A stretch of DNA of 20,413 nt, taken from Chara braunii. Its lineage: Eukaryota; Streptophyta; Charophyceae; Charales; Characeae. The position numbers and the translations under genes are program-made. The stretch is taken from NCBI GenBank assembly GCA_003427395.1, contig BFEA01001043.1:231045-251457 (forward strand), in the 5' to 3' direction. Numbering within the stretch: position 1 is the stretch's first letter; each line of letters starts with the position of its first letter. Shown here in pieces: positions 9,374 to 17,256 of the stretch. A model generated the notes under the pieces. The model was not told the DNA's origin and searched no databases. It worked only from the letters and a program-made list of their open reading frames with translations.

Positions 9374-9500
9374 GTTCGTCACATGGCGGGGGTAAGGGCG
9401 GGGGCGTTGGGGTGCAGGGGTGGGGGGGGCGGGGGTGCACTGGTGCGGGGGTGTAGGGGTGCGGGAGTAAAGGGCTGGCGGGGGTAGGCGTGTGACGAAC
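9374..9500. repeat. Inverted LTR-end motifs around a G-rich block
   Basis: GTTCGTCACA at 9374-9383 (the end of LTR B) and TGTGACGAAC at 9491-9500 are perfect 10-bp inverted repeats with the G-rich block between them. The second one marks the edge of different sequence and looks like the terminus of another LTR. Confidence 0.65.
9384..9490 (+). repeat. G-rich minisatellite, right part
   Basis: GGGGTGCAGGGG, GGGGTGCGGG and GGGGTAGG type words continue the block seen at 7105-7185. There are many G runs of four or more, so G-quadruplex folding is plausible. TGGC at 9384-9387 is the right-hand target duplication of LTR B. Confidence 0.7.
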
Positions 9501-9730
9501 CACTTCACGAACCCGTGCTATCTTTCGTACCCTTTCTTTTGCTTGTATCCTACCAACCCCAGGAAAAACCCCGTTTTGATTTCTTGCTTTCGGGTGCTGC
9601 ATTTTCCTTTTTTTTGAGAGCTCTTTCGACTGCTGAGTTCTGTTTTTCCTTTTTGCAAAGTTGGGAAATACATGGGAAATTGCGCGCGCCTTAGCAAGCG
9701 CGCTGGGAATTGGGCGATCCGCTGCCTGCC
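9491..9730. mobile_element. LTR-terminus-like fragment
   Basis: This 240-bp piece starts TGTGACGAAC on the plus strand, the same 10 bases that start LTR B on its own strand. It joins the truncated gag of element C at about 9731. It could be the start of a plus-strand LTR, or (read on the minus strand, ending CGTCACA) the last part of a 3' LTR of element C left after a large internal deletion. It contains a GCGCGC..GCGCGC inverted word near 9685-9705. An open minus-strand frame continues from gag through it but shows no gag-like motif. Confidence 0.4.
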
Positions 9731-11928
9731 ATCCTTCTCCGCCATCACGTAATCCGTGTCGGTCTTCTTCAATGTAGATCCTCTCGCGGACTTGGTGGTT
9801 GCCACCCTTATGGGTGTGGTCGCCATATTCCCCTCAAAAGTTATCTTGATGCTCTGACTCCTGACCGGTTCCTTTCCTTTATTCGGCTTTACTCTCCTTG
9901 CTTCGACATTCTCCTTCATCGAAGGGAACATCGATACATCTCCCAGATCATCTGCCCACTTGACGTACTTGCGGTCGTCAAGCACGACAAGCCCCTCATC
10001 TATTGCCCGTTTGAGGTCCGGGCAATCTCTCTTGATGTGATCATCCCCTCTACAGTAGACGCAAGAGCTCCTAGGGGTGGGTGGTCTGTCGTCCGTGCCT
10101 CTGGAGGTTGTACCTCTCGCTGCTCTGGGGTCAGGCGACTTGGGATACTGCTCTGATGAGGCGCCATATCCCCATCTCTCATTCCGACCGCGCGAATCGT
10201 TGCGGCGGTCTGCCCCAGATCCTCCTGACTCATATCGTCCCCGTGAATCGTTTCGGCGGTCCCCAGCGTCGTATCGCCCGCGTGTCTCATCGCGCCGATC
10301 TCCTCGGCTGTACCACCCCCGCGAATCGTCGCCCCGCTCTCTCGCGTATCCCTCGCGGTCATACCGTCCGCGCGAGTCGGCTCGTCGGTCCACGTCTCGA
10401 CCTCCTCTCTCATATCCGCCACCTCCGTAGCCATCTCGATCCGTCCTCTCATATCTTCCATCCCTATATCCATCTTGGTCTGATCTTTCATATCTGCAGT
10501 CCCTGTATACGTCTCGTCGGCCCTGATCTTACTCCCACCGGCCTCTAGAGTCGCCTCTACCCCGATCGGCCTCATAACGAGGGCTACGCGAGTAATCATC
10601 CAGCCTCCTAGCTCGCCCATACGTCTCGCGAGCTTTGCGGTCCAGGTCTATCTCGTCATCCCTACGTCGCCATGGCTCATCGTCTCTCTCCTTTTCCCTC
10701 GTACGATAATCAGTCAGCGTGCGAGGATTTCTGTCCTCGACACTCCTCCAGGAATCGGTGTTCCTCCGATCCCAGCGAAGTGAATAGGGTCCTCCGGGTT
10801 TGTCCCGGTAAGTCGTGGCTCCTGTGCTTGTCACAATCTCTGTAACCTGTCTTGTCAATCCCTTTACCATGTCCCTTATCCCCTTCACTTCCTCGGCCAC
10901 GGCTTCACTCTTCTCCGACCAAGGCGGTCCTTGAAATCAGGGCATCTATCTGTGGCATACTCATTGTAGAGAGAGAAGTCACGTCTCCTCATCCCTCTCC
11001 ACACTAAGTCCTTGTAGTCGTCTGCCTCTGCCTTTATCGCGAGCTTTAGGACTTCTGGGAAGTCAAACTTGTAGCGCGAAAGATCTCTAAGTATACTCTT
11101 TTGTCTACCTTTGGACAGGTGTCCGATGAAGATAGTACAGCGTTCGATCTCTGAGATCTTCCCCTTCTTCATCAGCACGTCAGAGATCTTCTGGAAGCAC
11201 ATCCCAAAGACCCGTACGCTCTCATCCTCGTCTTGAGTCATCGTTTCAAGGTCCTTGATGGAGTACTTGTTATCCTCCAACTTTTAAAGCTCTACGAGGT
11301 TCTTTTTGTACGTAGTCCATTTCCCATCCTTGGGTCGGGCTTCCTTAACTTCCTTGCCGAGGCTTGGGTCCACATTAAGTAAGAAGTTCTCTATAATCTC
11401 TTCCTCCGACCACTGACTCCGACTTGCATGAAGTTCCCACTTCTCCAGATATTCTGTGATGCCATAACCCCTAAAAGTAGGTGGCTCTGAGGCCTTGTGC
11501 ATAATAATATAGCGGTCCTTGCTCTCGTAAGGGACCGGATGTGACTCCCCTGTCTGAGGGTCGAAGACTCACCTGGGCGGCACTCGGTCTCTATCTCTGT
11601 CCCTCCATTAGGAATCCCTCGAACTCTCCCGCTAGTCGTCTCTGTGCCTATCCGCCATGGTCTCCCTCCGCTCATACTCGGGGGAGCGTCGTCTCATCGC
11701 TCCTCGTCGACCGCTCGAGGTTCCCGTCTTCATTGCCTCCTGCGGCTCCGTCACGACCGGCTCGCCCATTACGTCGGACTCTCCGTCATTGGTTTGGTCA
11801 GCCCATCTCAGCGGTGCGTCCCGCCTAATTCGTTCCTTCAGATCCCTCAGAGCTCGGTCGGGCGATGTTCTGTACTCCTCTCCTGTCTCGGCCGTGGTCG
11901 GTTGTGACCCCATCGTATCTGGTTCCAT
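9731..11928 (-). pseudogene. gag: Ty3/gypsy gag of element C with CCHC zinc knuckle, broken
   Basis: This is the capsid/nucleocapsid precursor of a large Ty3/gypsy element. The start is the ATG at 11926-11928 (MEPDTMGSQ). The order is a charged N-terminal part (11928-11632), a retrotrans_gag-like helical domain (ASEPPTFRGYGITEYLEKWELHA, about 11440-11500, then FIGHLSKGRQKSILRDL, about 11090-11140), a long arginine-rich tract with repeated DSRGRY/RRNDSRGR units (about 10560-10170), and the knuckle CVYCRGDDHIKRDC (C-X2-C-X4-H-X4-C) at 10022-10063. It then reads KYVKWADDLGDVSMFPS and ends near DYVMAEKDG at about 9731. Breaks are TAG, TAA and TGA stops between about 11625 and 11565, a TAA at 11284, a frameshift near 10905 and a TAA at 10529. 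Protease, RT and integrase do not follow; the element is cut here. Confidence 0.85.
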
Positions 11929-12292
11929 AGGTCACCAGAAGACGCAGTCAGACACTCTCGCCGGGTGTTACAGCCCGGACTTATGACAGTTGCTGCAGCC
12001 TGGATCTGTGGCGGAACTCGCAGCCCGGACCAGTTTCAGAACTCGCAGCCCGGACCAGTTTCCTTGTCACGGTTCACGCTCGTCACCTACCCTAGCTCTC
12101 GACTGCCCTGATCATTGCCACCAGTACTCGGTTCCGGTCGCGGATCTCGTGCTCTCCCTCTATCCCAAGAATCCCTGTGTCTAGGTAGACCTCCCCTTCG
12201 GGATCGGCCAACAAGGCTGCGGCTCTCAGGATCTGCAGTATACCCGTGACAGGATCTCTACACCTGCGGCAGATCGCAGTCCCTAGCCTAGC
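11929..12292 (-). other. Spacer between the ORF array and gag
   Basis: No convincing coding frame. It contains the 25-bp tandem repeat at 12015-12062 and a third related CAGCCCGGAC word at 11971. It is probably untranslated leader just upstream of gag. Confidence 0.5.
12015..12062. repeat. 25-bp tandem repeat, two copies
   Basis: The unit starts AACTCGCAGCCCGGACCAGT and begins at 12015 and 12040. The second copy is complete for 22-23 bp. Confidence 0.85.
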
Positions 12293-12508
12293 CTATGTCT
12301 CCTGATCAAAACCCCTCAAGAGATTCCGAGCGTCTAACTCCGCCCTCCTTGCTAGGTCTCCTAGCCCGTCCTGAATCGGGTAGCGTGCTGAAGGTGGACG
12401 CTCTCCTCCTATTGCCATCCAAAGTCGCCCGCCGACCTTTCTGACCTGTACTTTCTTTCCAAGAGCTTTCAACCTCTATTTCTCCTCCTTCAATTCCCAA
12501 ACAACCAT
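12293..12508 (-). pseudogene. Unrecognised ORF 8 of the array (small module)
   Basis: Frame from the ATG at 12506-12508, in phase with ORF 7 and separated from it by the TAG at 12521-12523. It reads MVVWELKEEK, meets a TAG, then continues RLKALGKKVQVRKVGGRLWMAIGG to a stop at 12293. GGRLWMAIGGER resembles GTRLWIGIEGGRR in ORF 7, which is why I prefer this frame over the overlapping uninterrupted frame at 12306-12500. Basic, lysine/arginine-rich. Function unknown. Confidence 0.35.
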
Positions 12509-12520
12509 GAGATCATCTGT

Positions 12521-13036
12521 CTAGCACCTGAGGTAAGTCAGTGCTATAGCTACTCGTAATCTCATCGCCGACAACTCCAAAATATCATAGAATGTCTCAA
12601 AGTCCTCCTCATCTCCACTATCTTCTATGACCTCTAAAGTCTTTATCGACTCCTTCCAGTACCGATCGTGAGCGACTAGCACCCTGAGTATGGCACCGTC
12701 TGTTACAACTCTCCCTAACTCTCCAGCTTTCCTGGCTTCGCTTATCTTCAACCTCTCAGCCTCTCTGGTCGTCTCGTACCATGCCCTTATCCGCGACCGC
12801 CCTTCAAAAGGTGTCACTCGGAGTACGTATTTTATCCTCCGTCCTCCTTCTATTCCAATCCAAAGTCTTGTCCCCCTGGCCTCACGCAGGGCACGGCGGA
12901 CACACTCTGCCTCCTCAACTATGCACAGTCTGGTATGGAGTTGGAGCTCTACGATCACTAACACCAATGGTCCATCCAATCTCCCTACCACATGCAATGA
13001 GTACCGATCCGTCGTGTGTGGTGCAGTCCCGCTCAT
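12521..13036 (-). CDS. Unrecognised ORF 7 of the array (small module plus acidic tail)
   Basis: 171 residues from the ATG at 13034-13036, which overlaps the TGA of ORF 6 as ATGA. I do not recognise the family. It begins MSGTA, like ORF 5 (MSGRA), and carries the same apparent strand-helix-strand layout: VLVIVELQL, then EEAECVRRALREARG, then RLWIGIEGGRRIKYVLRVTPF (about residues 25-85). A helical stretch follows (TTREAERLKISEARKAGEL), then an acidic segment (EDSGDEEDFETF). The frame is intact. It belongs to a run of same-strand ORFs between the primer site and gag of element C. A structural or accessory role in the element is a guess. Confidence 0.5.
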   Translation of the reverse strand: MSGTAPHTTDRYSLHVVGRLDGPLVLVIVELQLHTRLCIVEEAECVRRALREARGTRLWIGIEGGRRIKYVLRVTPFEGRSRIRAWYETTREAERLKISEARKAGELGRVVTDGAILRVLVAHDRYWKESIKTLEVIEDSGDEEDFETFYDILELSAMRLRVAIALTYLRC

Positions 13037-13353
13037 GTCCTGTCGCTACCTCCCTGCGTTACCTCGTCCTCCGTTGTCACGCCCTCTGCAGACCTCTCAC
13101 TAGTTCCTTTGCGTGATACGCTTCTAGCCTTTACCCTCTCCAGAAAGTCTGATCTCCACGCCTGGATAATCTCTCTTTCCTCCCTAAACAGACTCTCCAA
13201 CTCTCTCGTCACGAGCTCAGCCCCACACAACTTGCTCTCATCCTGGCACGGCCAGATCTCCCTTAACTTGTTCCCNAACTCCTTTACCTGGTTCAAAAGC
13301 GGTTCTTTAATGCACTCTCTCACTCTTCCGACTGCATCACTCTCCTCTTCCAT
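13033..13353 (-). CDS. Unrecognised ORF 6 of the array (helical)
   Basis: 106 residues from the ATG at 13351-13353, with one ambiguous base (13276). It is rich in E, R, K and L with heptad-like spacing (RECIKEPLLNQVKE, TRELESLFREEREIIQAW), so probably mostly helical or coiled coil. The tail is polar (SVSRKGTSERSAEG). It lies in the same frame as ORF 5, 24 bp after that stop, and its TGA overlaps the ORF 7 start. No known family recognised. Confidence 0.45.
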   Translation of the reverse strand: MEEESDAVGRVRECIKEPLLNQVKEXGNKLREIWPCQDESKLCGAELVTRELESLFREEREIIQAWRSDFLERVKARSVSRKGTSERSAEGVTTEDEVTQGGSDRT

Positions 13354-13377
13354 TCTCAGTCTTCATCTTTTTCCAGC

Positions 13378-13665
13378 TCATCCTCTAACTCTTGCTCTAG
13401 CCTCCTCTATCGTCTCGTCATGGAAGTGCTCCTCACGCATATAGCCACGTGACCATATCATCACCTCATAGAAAATCGAGGTCTGGAAGGTCACCCGCGC
13501 CAGTACATCAACTCTATGCTCGTGGATCAAATCCCTGGCTCGTTGTCTGCACTCCCTCGCTGTCAAGTCCTCATCTATGTATGCTCGGAGTAGTACCGTC
13601 ACAGTGTACCCGGTGCTCACCAGTTGCTCTCCAACACGCATCACTGTGGCCGCTCTCCCCGACAT
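13378..13665 (-). CDS. Unrecognised ORF 5 of the array (small module)
   Basis: 95 residues from the ATG at 13663-13665, three bases after the TAG of ORF 4 and in the same frame, so ORFs 4 and 5 may once have been one protein. It begins MSGRA and carries the module seen in ORFs 3 and 7: a strand (YTVTVLLRAYID), a helix (TARECRQRARDLIHEHR), then a strand (VDVLARVTFQTSIFYEVMIW). It ends in an acidic/basic helix. The family is unknown; the similarity to its neighbours is by eye. Confidence 0.45.
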   Translation of the reverse strand: MSGRAATVMRVGEQLVSTGYTVTVLLRAYIDEDLTARECRQRARDLIHEHRVDVLARVTFQTSIFYEVMIWSRGYMREEHFHDETIEEARARVRG

Positions 13666-13668
13666 TCC

Positions 13669-14271
13669 CTAAGCTGCGGCCTCGAAGAGAAACCTCACAT
13701 CGTCCAGCCCCATGTAATCGATCTCCGCCCGTCTCCTGTAGTACCTAATCAGATCGACTGGGCTCAGACAATCCACCCAGTTAGTAACGTCTATGATGTC
13801 GTCAAGCGTCTCTCTACTGGGCGGTTCCCACCTCACACAAATGGTGTAGTATACTTCCCTGAAACGGGGCGCTAAGCCCTCCCAGAGCGCGTAAGGTGTG
13901 TGGTCCACTGCTCTACTCAAACGTTCTACGCTCCCATAGGTCTGCCCTATCACGAAGGTAGGAAGTCCGAATCGCCAATCCTCTCTCGGGTAGAGGGTCG
14001 GATGTGGTGGACCGTATACCAAGCGGCTCCAACGCGTCCTCCCTTCAGAGAGTCTCGCCAGTTGCTGATTAACGATTACTCTGGCCAACGACTCGCTTCT
14101 CCACCAACTCTTGCTCGCCCCTGCGAGCGTCGGTCCTATCTCTAAATCGTGTGCTCTATCCGCTATCAGATGTCCGACCCCTTCTAGATCATGAGTCCTC
14201 TCGGGTCGTTCGTCTCGTAGTATCACTGTCCAAAGGAAGAGCCCCTCTGCAAGCCACGTTCCCAAGTATCA
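13669..14271 (-). CDS. Unrecognised ORF 4 of the array (large module)
   Basis: An open frame of about 198 residues without an ATG near its upstream end; it opens after a stop near 14271. Tryptophan-, arginine- and aspartate-rich. LPTFVIGQTYGSVERL (about residue 100) lines up with VPTFVVESVFGG in ORF 1. The following YYTICVRWEPPSRETLDDIIDVTNWVDCLSP resembles the ...YIYYSL...ERVQLIELI...DEW part of ORF 1. It is therefore a probable third, more diverged member of the ORF 1/ORF 2 family. The lack of an ATG suggests it is truncated, spliced or decaying. Confidence 0.4.
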
Positions 14272-14496
14272 TATCGGAACACGCTCTGTCCCCTCCAACG
14301 CCACAGGAAGAGGAATGTCGTATCCAACCACTGTCTCTCTGGGTCTCACCAGCTTCCTCACGCCATAGGATTCGGACTCTCGCGAGAGAACATAAGCTAA
14401 CCAGGCTACTGAGTCACTCCTCATCTCCCCTCTGACTCTCGATCAGCATCACTCTACTCCCTCCGACACACCCTATCTCTCGATGCTGCCGACTCC
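14272..14496 (-). other. Gap in the ORF array
   Basis: Stops in all minus-strand frames. Probably degenerate remains of the ORF 3/ORF 4 junction; nothing recognisable. Confidence 0.4.
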
Positions 14497-14733
14497 TCAG
14501 ACAACTCTCCCACTCAGATCCAGTATGGCCGAGTAGGTGCTGTGAACTCTCCCGTCGGCTCCATGGAAGTAGATAGTAAGCTCGACGTACCTCTGGCCTC
14601 TCCGTATCTCAAGGGCATGCTCTGTCATGAGTCTGACCTGTCGCTCAACATTGCCCAACGCTTGATCCTCCCAACCTCCTGTCCTATCTCGTCGTAGGGA
14701 AAGAGTCACCCTCAGTATATCCCGGTCTGCCAT
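14497..14733 (-). CDS. Unrecognised ORF 3 of the array (small module)
   Basis: A short ORF from the ATG at 14731-14733 (MADRDILRVTLSLRRD). It is preceded by GTGGAGAGT; the ORF 2 start is preceded by the similar GTGGAGAGC. The module reads as strand (ILRVTLSL), helix (NVERQVRLMTEHALEI) and strand (RYVELTIYFHG), comparable with ORFs 5 and 7. TIYFHG also recalls TVYFHG in ORF 2. It may be only the N-terminal part of a larger protein whose continuation is degenerate. Function unknown. Confidence 0.4.
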   Translation of the reverse strand: MADRDILRVTLSLRRDRTGGWEDQALGNVERQVRLMTEHALEIRRGQRYVELTIYFHGADGRVHSTYSAILDLSGRVV

Positions 14734-14838
14734 ACTCTCCACTACTCCCTTCTGTAAACCTCACTCGGATATGTCCAGCTTCTAGTCGTCTCATGCATCT
14801 GGCAAATCTTCGTTTGTATCCTCATCTACCCTCTGTCC

Positions 14839-15828
14839 TCATGGAACATCCTCCTGTTCCTCGGCCTGAAGGAGATATCCCCAGCCGTCCTCCTGGTCAC
14901 CCCAAGGGTCTATGTCATCGAACTGCTCCCAATCCCGATCCTCGGCGTACCACGCAAGATCGTCATCCTCTGGATATACCTGCTGGTAATACTCCTCAAC
15001 CTCCCCGGTCGAGATGAGATGGCCCGACCTCTCCTCACGAGTCTCGGCTAGCAGCTGTCCCAATCCAGCTAAATGATCAGTAGGCCTCCGAGCCTCTCTC
15101 TCTAGCGCCGTCCAGAAGGCTAGGGGCTGGTGCAGAGAATACAGGTCGGGGCTCCCGGTAGGCACAAAGGCCCGTAGGAACTCAATCAACTGGAGCCCTC
15201 GCTCATCTACAAGCGGCCCTGCTACAAACTGCGCATACAATACCCAATCCCTGTCAGTGTGCCCCCGACAGAGGCCGTCCAAGTCAAGAGCCGCAAAATA
15301 GATCTCACCCAGACGTCTAAGTCCCCAAAGCTCCTCTGCCACGAAGCACAGAAGTGTCACTCGCAGTCGACTGCTAGGATATGGGAAGTGTCCTCCAATC
15401 CTCAAGGTCGTCGTCACTCCCCGAACACCCTCGTGCAGCCGCTCTACCTCGCCCCGCGCGGAGTCCACTCGGGCCAGTAAAATCCTCCTCGCGCTCTGCT
15501 CCTCTTGCCAATGATCGTGCACGATGCCGTGAAAATAGACTGTGGCTAGCACCTCCCGCGAGTAGTAAATGTGGCCCACTACCTCTATACTAGTCGTGCC
15601 TGGTCGTCGCCATCTCTGATTGTCTAACTCAAACGTCTCGATGACATACATCCACAAGTGCACGTCTGGGCCCAACACCGTAGAAGACCATCGACTCTCT
15701 ATCGCATCCGCGGAAACCCCTCTGGCCGGTAGATCTAGCGCCACCCGGCCTGGCGCTACTATCTCCGGAGGCCTAGGCCATCTGGCGTCGTCGATCTGAA
15801 GCTCTACTCCACTGACCTGCTCTATCAT
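14839..15828 (-). CDS. Unrecognised ORF 2 of the array (large module, intact)
   Basis: The longest intact frame of the array: about 329 residues from the ATG at 15826-15828 (MIEQVSGVELQI), with 5 more open codons upstream. I do not recognise the family. Tryptophan-rich with an acidic C-terminus (YPEDDDLAWYAEDRDWEQFDDIDPWGDQED). It is a diverged paralogue of ORF 1. Matches in order are MIEQVSGVEL against LIEGDLVEL, RWSSTVLGPDVHLW against AWRSIILSEDVWFW, ERGLQLIEFLRA against ERVQLIELI, HLAGLGQLL against YVTGIGGLF, and EEYYQ followed by an acidic stretch against AEYYQ followed by an acidic stretch. It starts about 75 bp after the stop of ORF 1 on the same strand. Conservation with ORF 1 across its whole length is the best evidence that the array is coding. 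Confidence 0.6.
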   Translation of the reverse strand: MIEQVSGVELQIDDARWPRPPEIVAPGRVALDLPARGVSADAIESRWSSTVLGPDVHLWMYVIETFELDNQRWRRPGTTSIEVVGHIYYSREVLATVYFHGIVHDHWQEEQSARRILLARVDSARGEVERLHEGVRGVTTTLRIGGHFPYPSSRLRVTLLCFVAEELWGLRRLGEIYFAALDLDGLCRGHTDRDWVLYAQFVAGPLVDERGLQLIEFLRAFVPTGSPDLYSLHQPLAFWTALEREARRPTDHLAGLGQLLAETREERSGHLISTGEVEEYYQQVYPEDDDLAWYAEDRDWEQFDDIDPWGDQEDGWGYLLQAEEQEDVP

Positions 15829-15904
15829 CGATCCGCTCTCCACTATCCGTCGATGTCAATAGCTAAGCTCACTCAACCGTCGTCCCAATGTGCTCCTCTA
15901 CCTC

Positions 15905-17256
15905 CTACGCCCGGACTGCTACTCCTATCCTGGGAAAATGGGCGTCCGTAACGTCAGATTCCTCCTTGTCAACTTCACTCCCAGGGTCGACCAAGTCTGG
16001 CTCCCAGCTGTCCTCGTCGTCCTCTCGCTCCCAACCCACGTCGTCAAACTCGTCCTCGACGCGGTACGACGCCTGTCCTATAGCTTGGTAGTACTCCGCC
16101 AACTGATGGCCGTATATCAGAGGTCGCCCGGCGTCCTCACTCCACCAGCTCCCCCAGTCGTCTGAGAAGAGCCCCCCGATGCCGGTCACGTACTCGGGGC
16201 CTGCTCGGAGCTCACGGCTTAGCCAATCCCAAACGCACGGAGACTGGGGCCACTCGTCGTCTATCGAACGGATCAGCTCTATAAGCTGAACCCTCTCGTC
16301 GCCCCAACGAAGTCCACCGGTCGTGAGCGAATAATAGATATAGTCGAGGTCGACAGACCTTCTCGCCAGGATCTTGAGATCCTGATAGGCCAACCACTCC
16401 ACCAATACCTCCAAAGACGCTCTCTACTACGAACGTCGGAACTATCGCCCGCGGTACGGCGCCTGTCCTATAGCTTGGTAGTACTCCACCAACTGATGGC
16501 CGTATATCAGAGGTCGCCTGGCGTCCTCACTCCACCAGCTCCCCAGTCGTCTGAGAAGAGCCCCCCGATGCCGGTCACGTACTCGGGGCCTGCTCGGAGC
16601 TCACGGTTTAGCCAATCCCAAATGCACGGAGACTGGGGCCACTCGTCGTCTATCGANCGGATCAGCTCTATAAGCTGAACCCTCTCGTTGCCCCAACGAA
16701 GTCCACCGGTCGCGAGCGAATAATAGATATAGTCGAGGTCGACAGAACTTCTCGCCAGGATCTTGAGATCCTGATAGGCTAGGTATGTCTCAACCACTCC
16801 ACCAATACCTCCAAAGACGCTCTCTACTACGAACGTCGGAACTATCGCCCGCAGACTCCTAACANTGTANGGNAAAAANCNGTCNTGNGCTACCACCAGC
16901 TCNCCCGTGATATCTAGAGGAGGGCGCCCGTGAANTNGGGTCAACGGNTCGCCCAAGTCCTCCGCTCGGAAGGNAGCTACCTNGTCCTTCAGGTAGCGTA
17001 ACGNCCTGCTAACNGCGCCACTAGTCCCTNTCGTCGNGAGCCCTACCACGGCCTCCTTGACGGCGCCCGGTCCTAAGTACAAGTAGGCTCTCACTACGCC
17101 CACTCCTTGCCCAGGCCGGTGCTCTCTGTGCGTCCAAAACCACACATCCTCTGACAGGATTATGGACCTCCACGCAAACTGGCCATCAACGTGTCGAACG
17201 CTGCGCACGGGGATTGTGAGCTCCACCAGATCCCCTTCTATGAGTTTTGGAGGCTC
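15905..17256 (-). pseudogene. Unrecognised ORF 1 of the array (large module, split by a 0.4 kb tandem duplication)
   Basis: This is the first coding frame after the leader of element C. The frame opens after a stop at about 17257 and has no ATG near its start (EPPKLIEGDLVELTIP...). It is the paralogue of ORF 2 (shared motifs listed there). Its second half is present twice, as 16451-16852 and 16061-16452. The upstream copy keeps the frame from the N-terminus but loses it at a one-base deletion in SDDWG (about 16543). The downstream copy has the intact acidic C-terminus (REDDEDSWEPDLVD...), but an 11-bp deletion near 16401 puts its start out of frame. Seventeen isolated Ns lie between 16865 and 17037. 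Either the gene is dead or the assembly has mangled a single good copy. Confidence 0.5.
16061..16852. repeat. Tandem duplication of about 0.4 kb, nearly identical units
   Basis: Units 16061-16452 (392 bp) and 16451-16852 (402 bp) share start (GCGGTACG) and end (ACTATCGCCCGC). They differ by a few substitutions, one missing C and one 11-bp indel (TAGGTATGTCT present only in the second). Confidence 0.95.

Larger units (their letters stand above)
7186..9383 (-). mobile_element. LTR B, solo LTR of the element A family (2.2 kb)
   Basis: On the plus strand it reads TGTGACGCCC at 7186 and GTTCGTCACA at 9374-9383, so the ends are perfect 7-bp inverted repeats (TGTGACG/CGTCACA) of the TG..CA type. 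TGGC flanks both sides, and the G-rich minisatellite continues across the insertion. No primer site, gag or pol is attached on either side, so this is a solo LTR left by recombination between two LTRs. Homology to LTR A runs from end to end, which also fixes its minus orientation. It contains a CT/CTTT microsatellite and the 230-codon ORF at 7394-8083. Confidence 0.85.

Noticed and set aside
10000-10620. 206-codon minus-strand ORF overlapping the gag RG tract
   Set aside because: It is the neighbouring frame of the RG repeats. The frame that leads into the CCHC knuckle is the real one.
12306-12500. Uninterrupted 64-codon minus ORF
   Set aside because: The overlapping frame at 12293-12508, although it has one TAG, is in phase with ORF 7 and shares the RLW motif.
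13449-16165. Serine/proline-rich plus-strand ORFs opposite the ORF array
   Set aside because: They are antisense shadows of the minus-strand frames; only the minus frames show paralogy.
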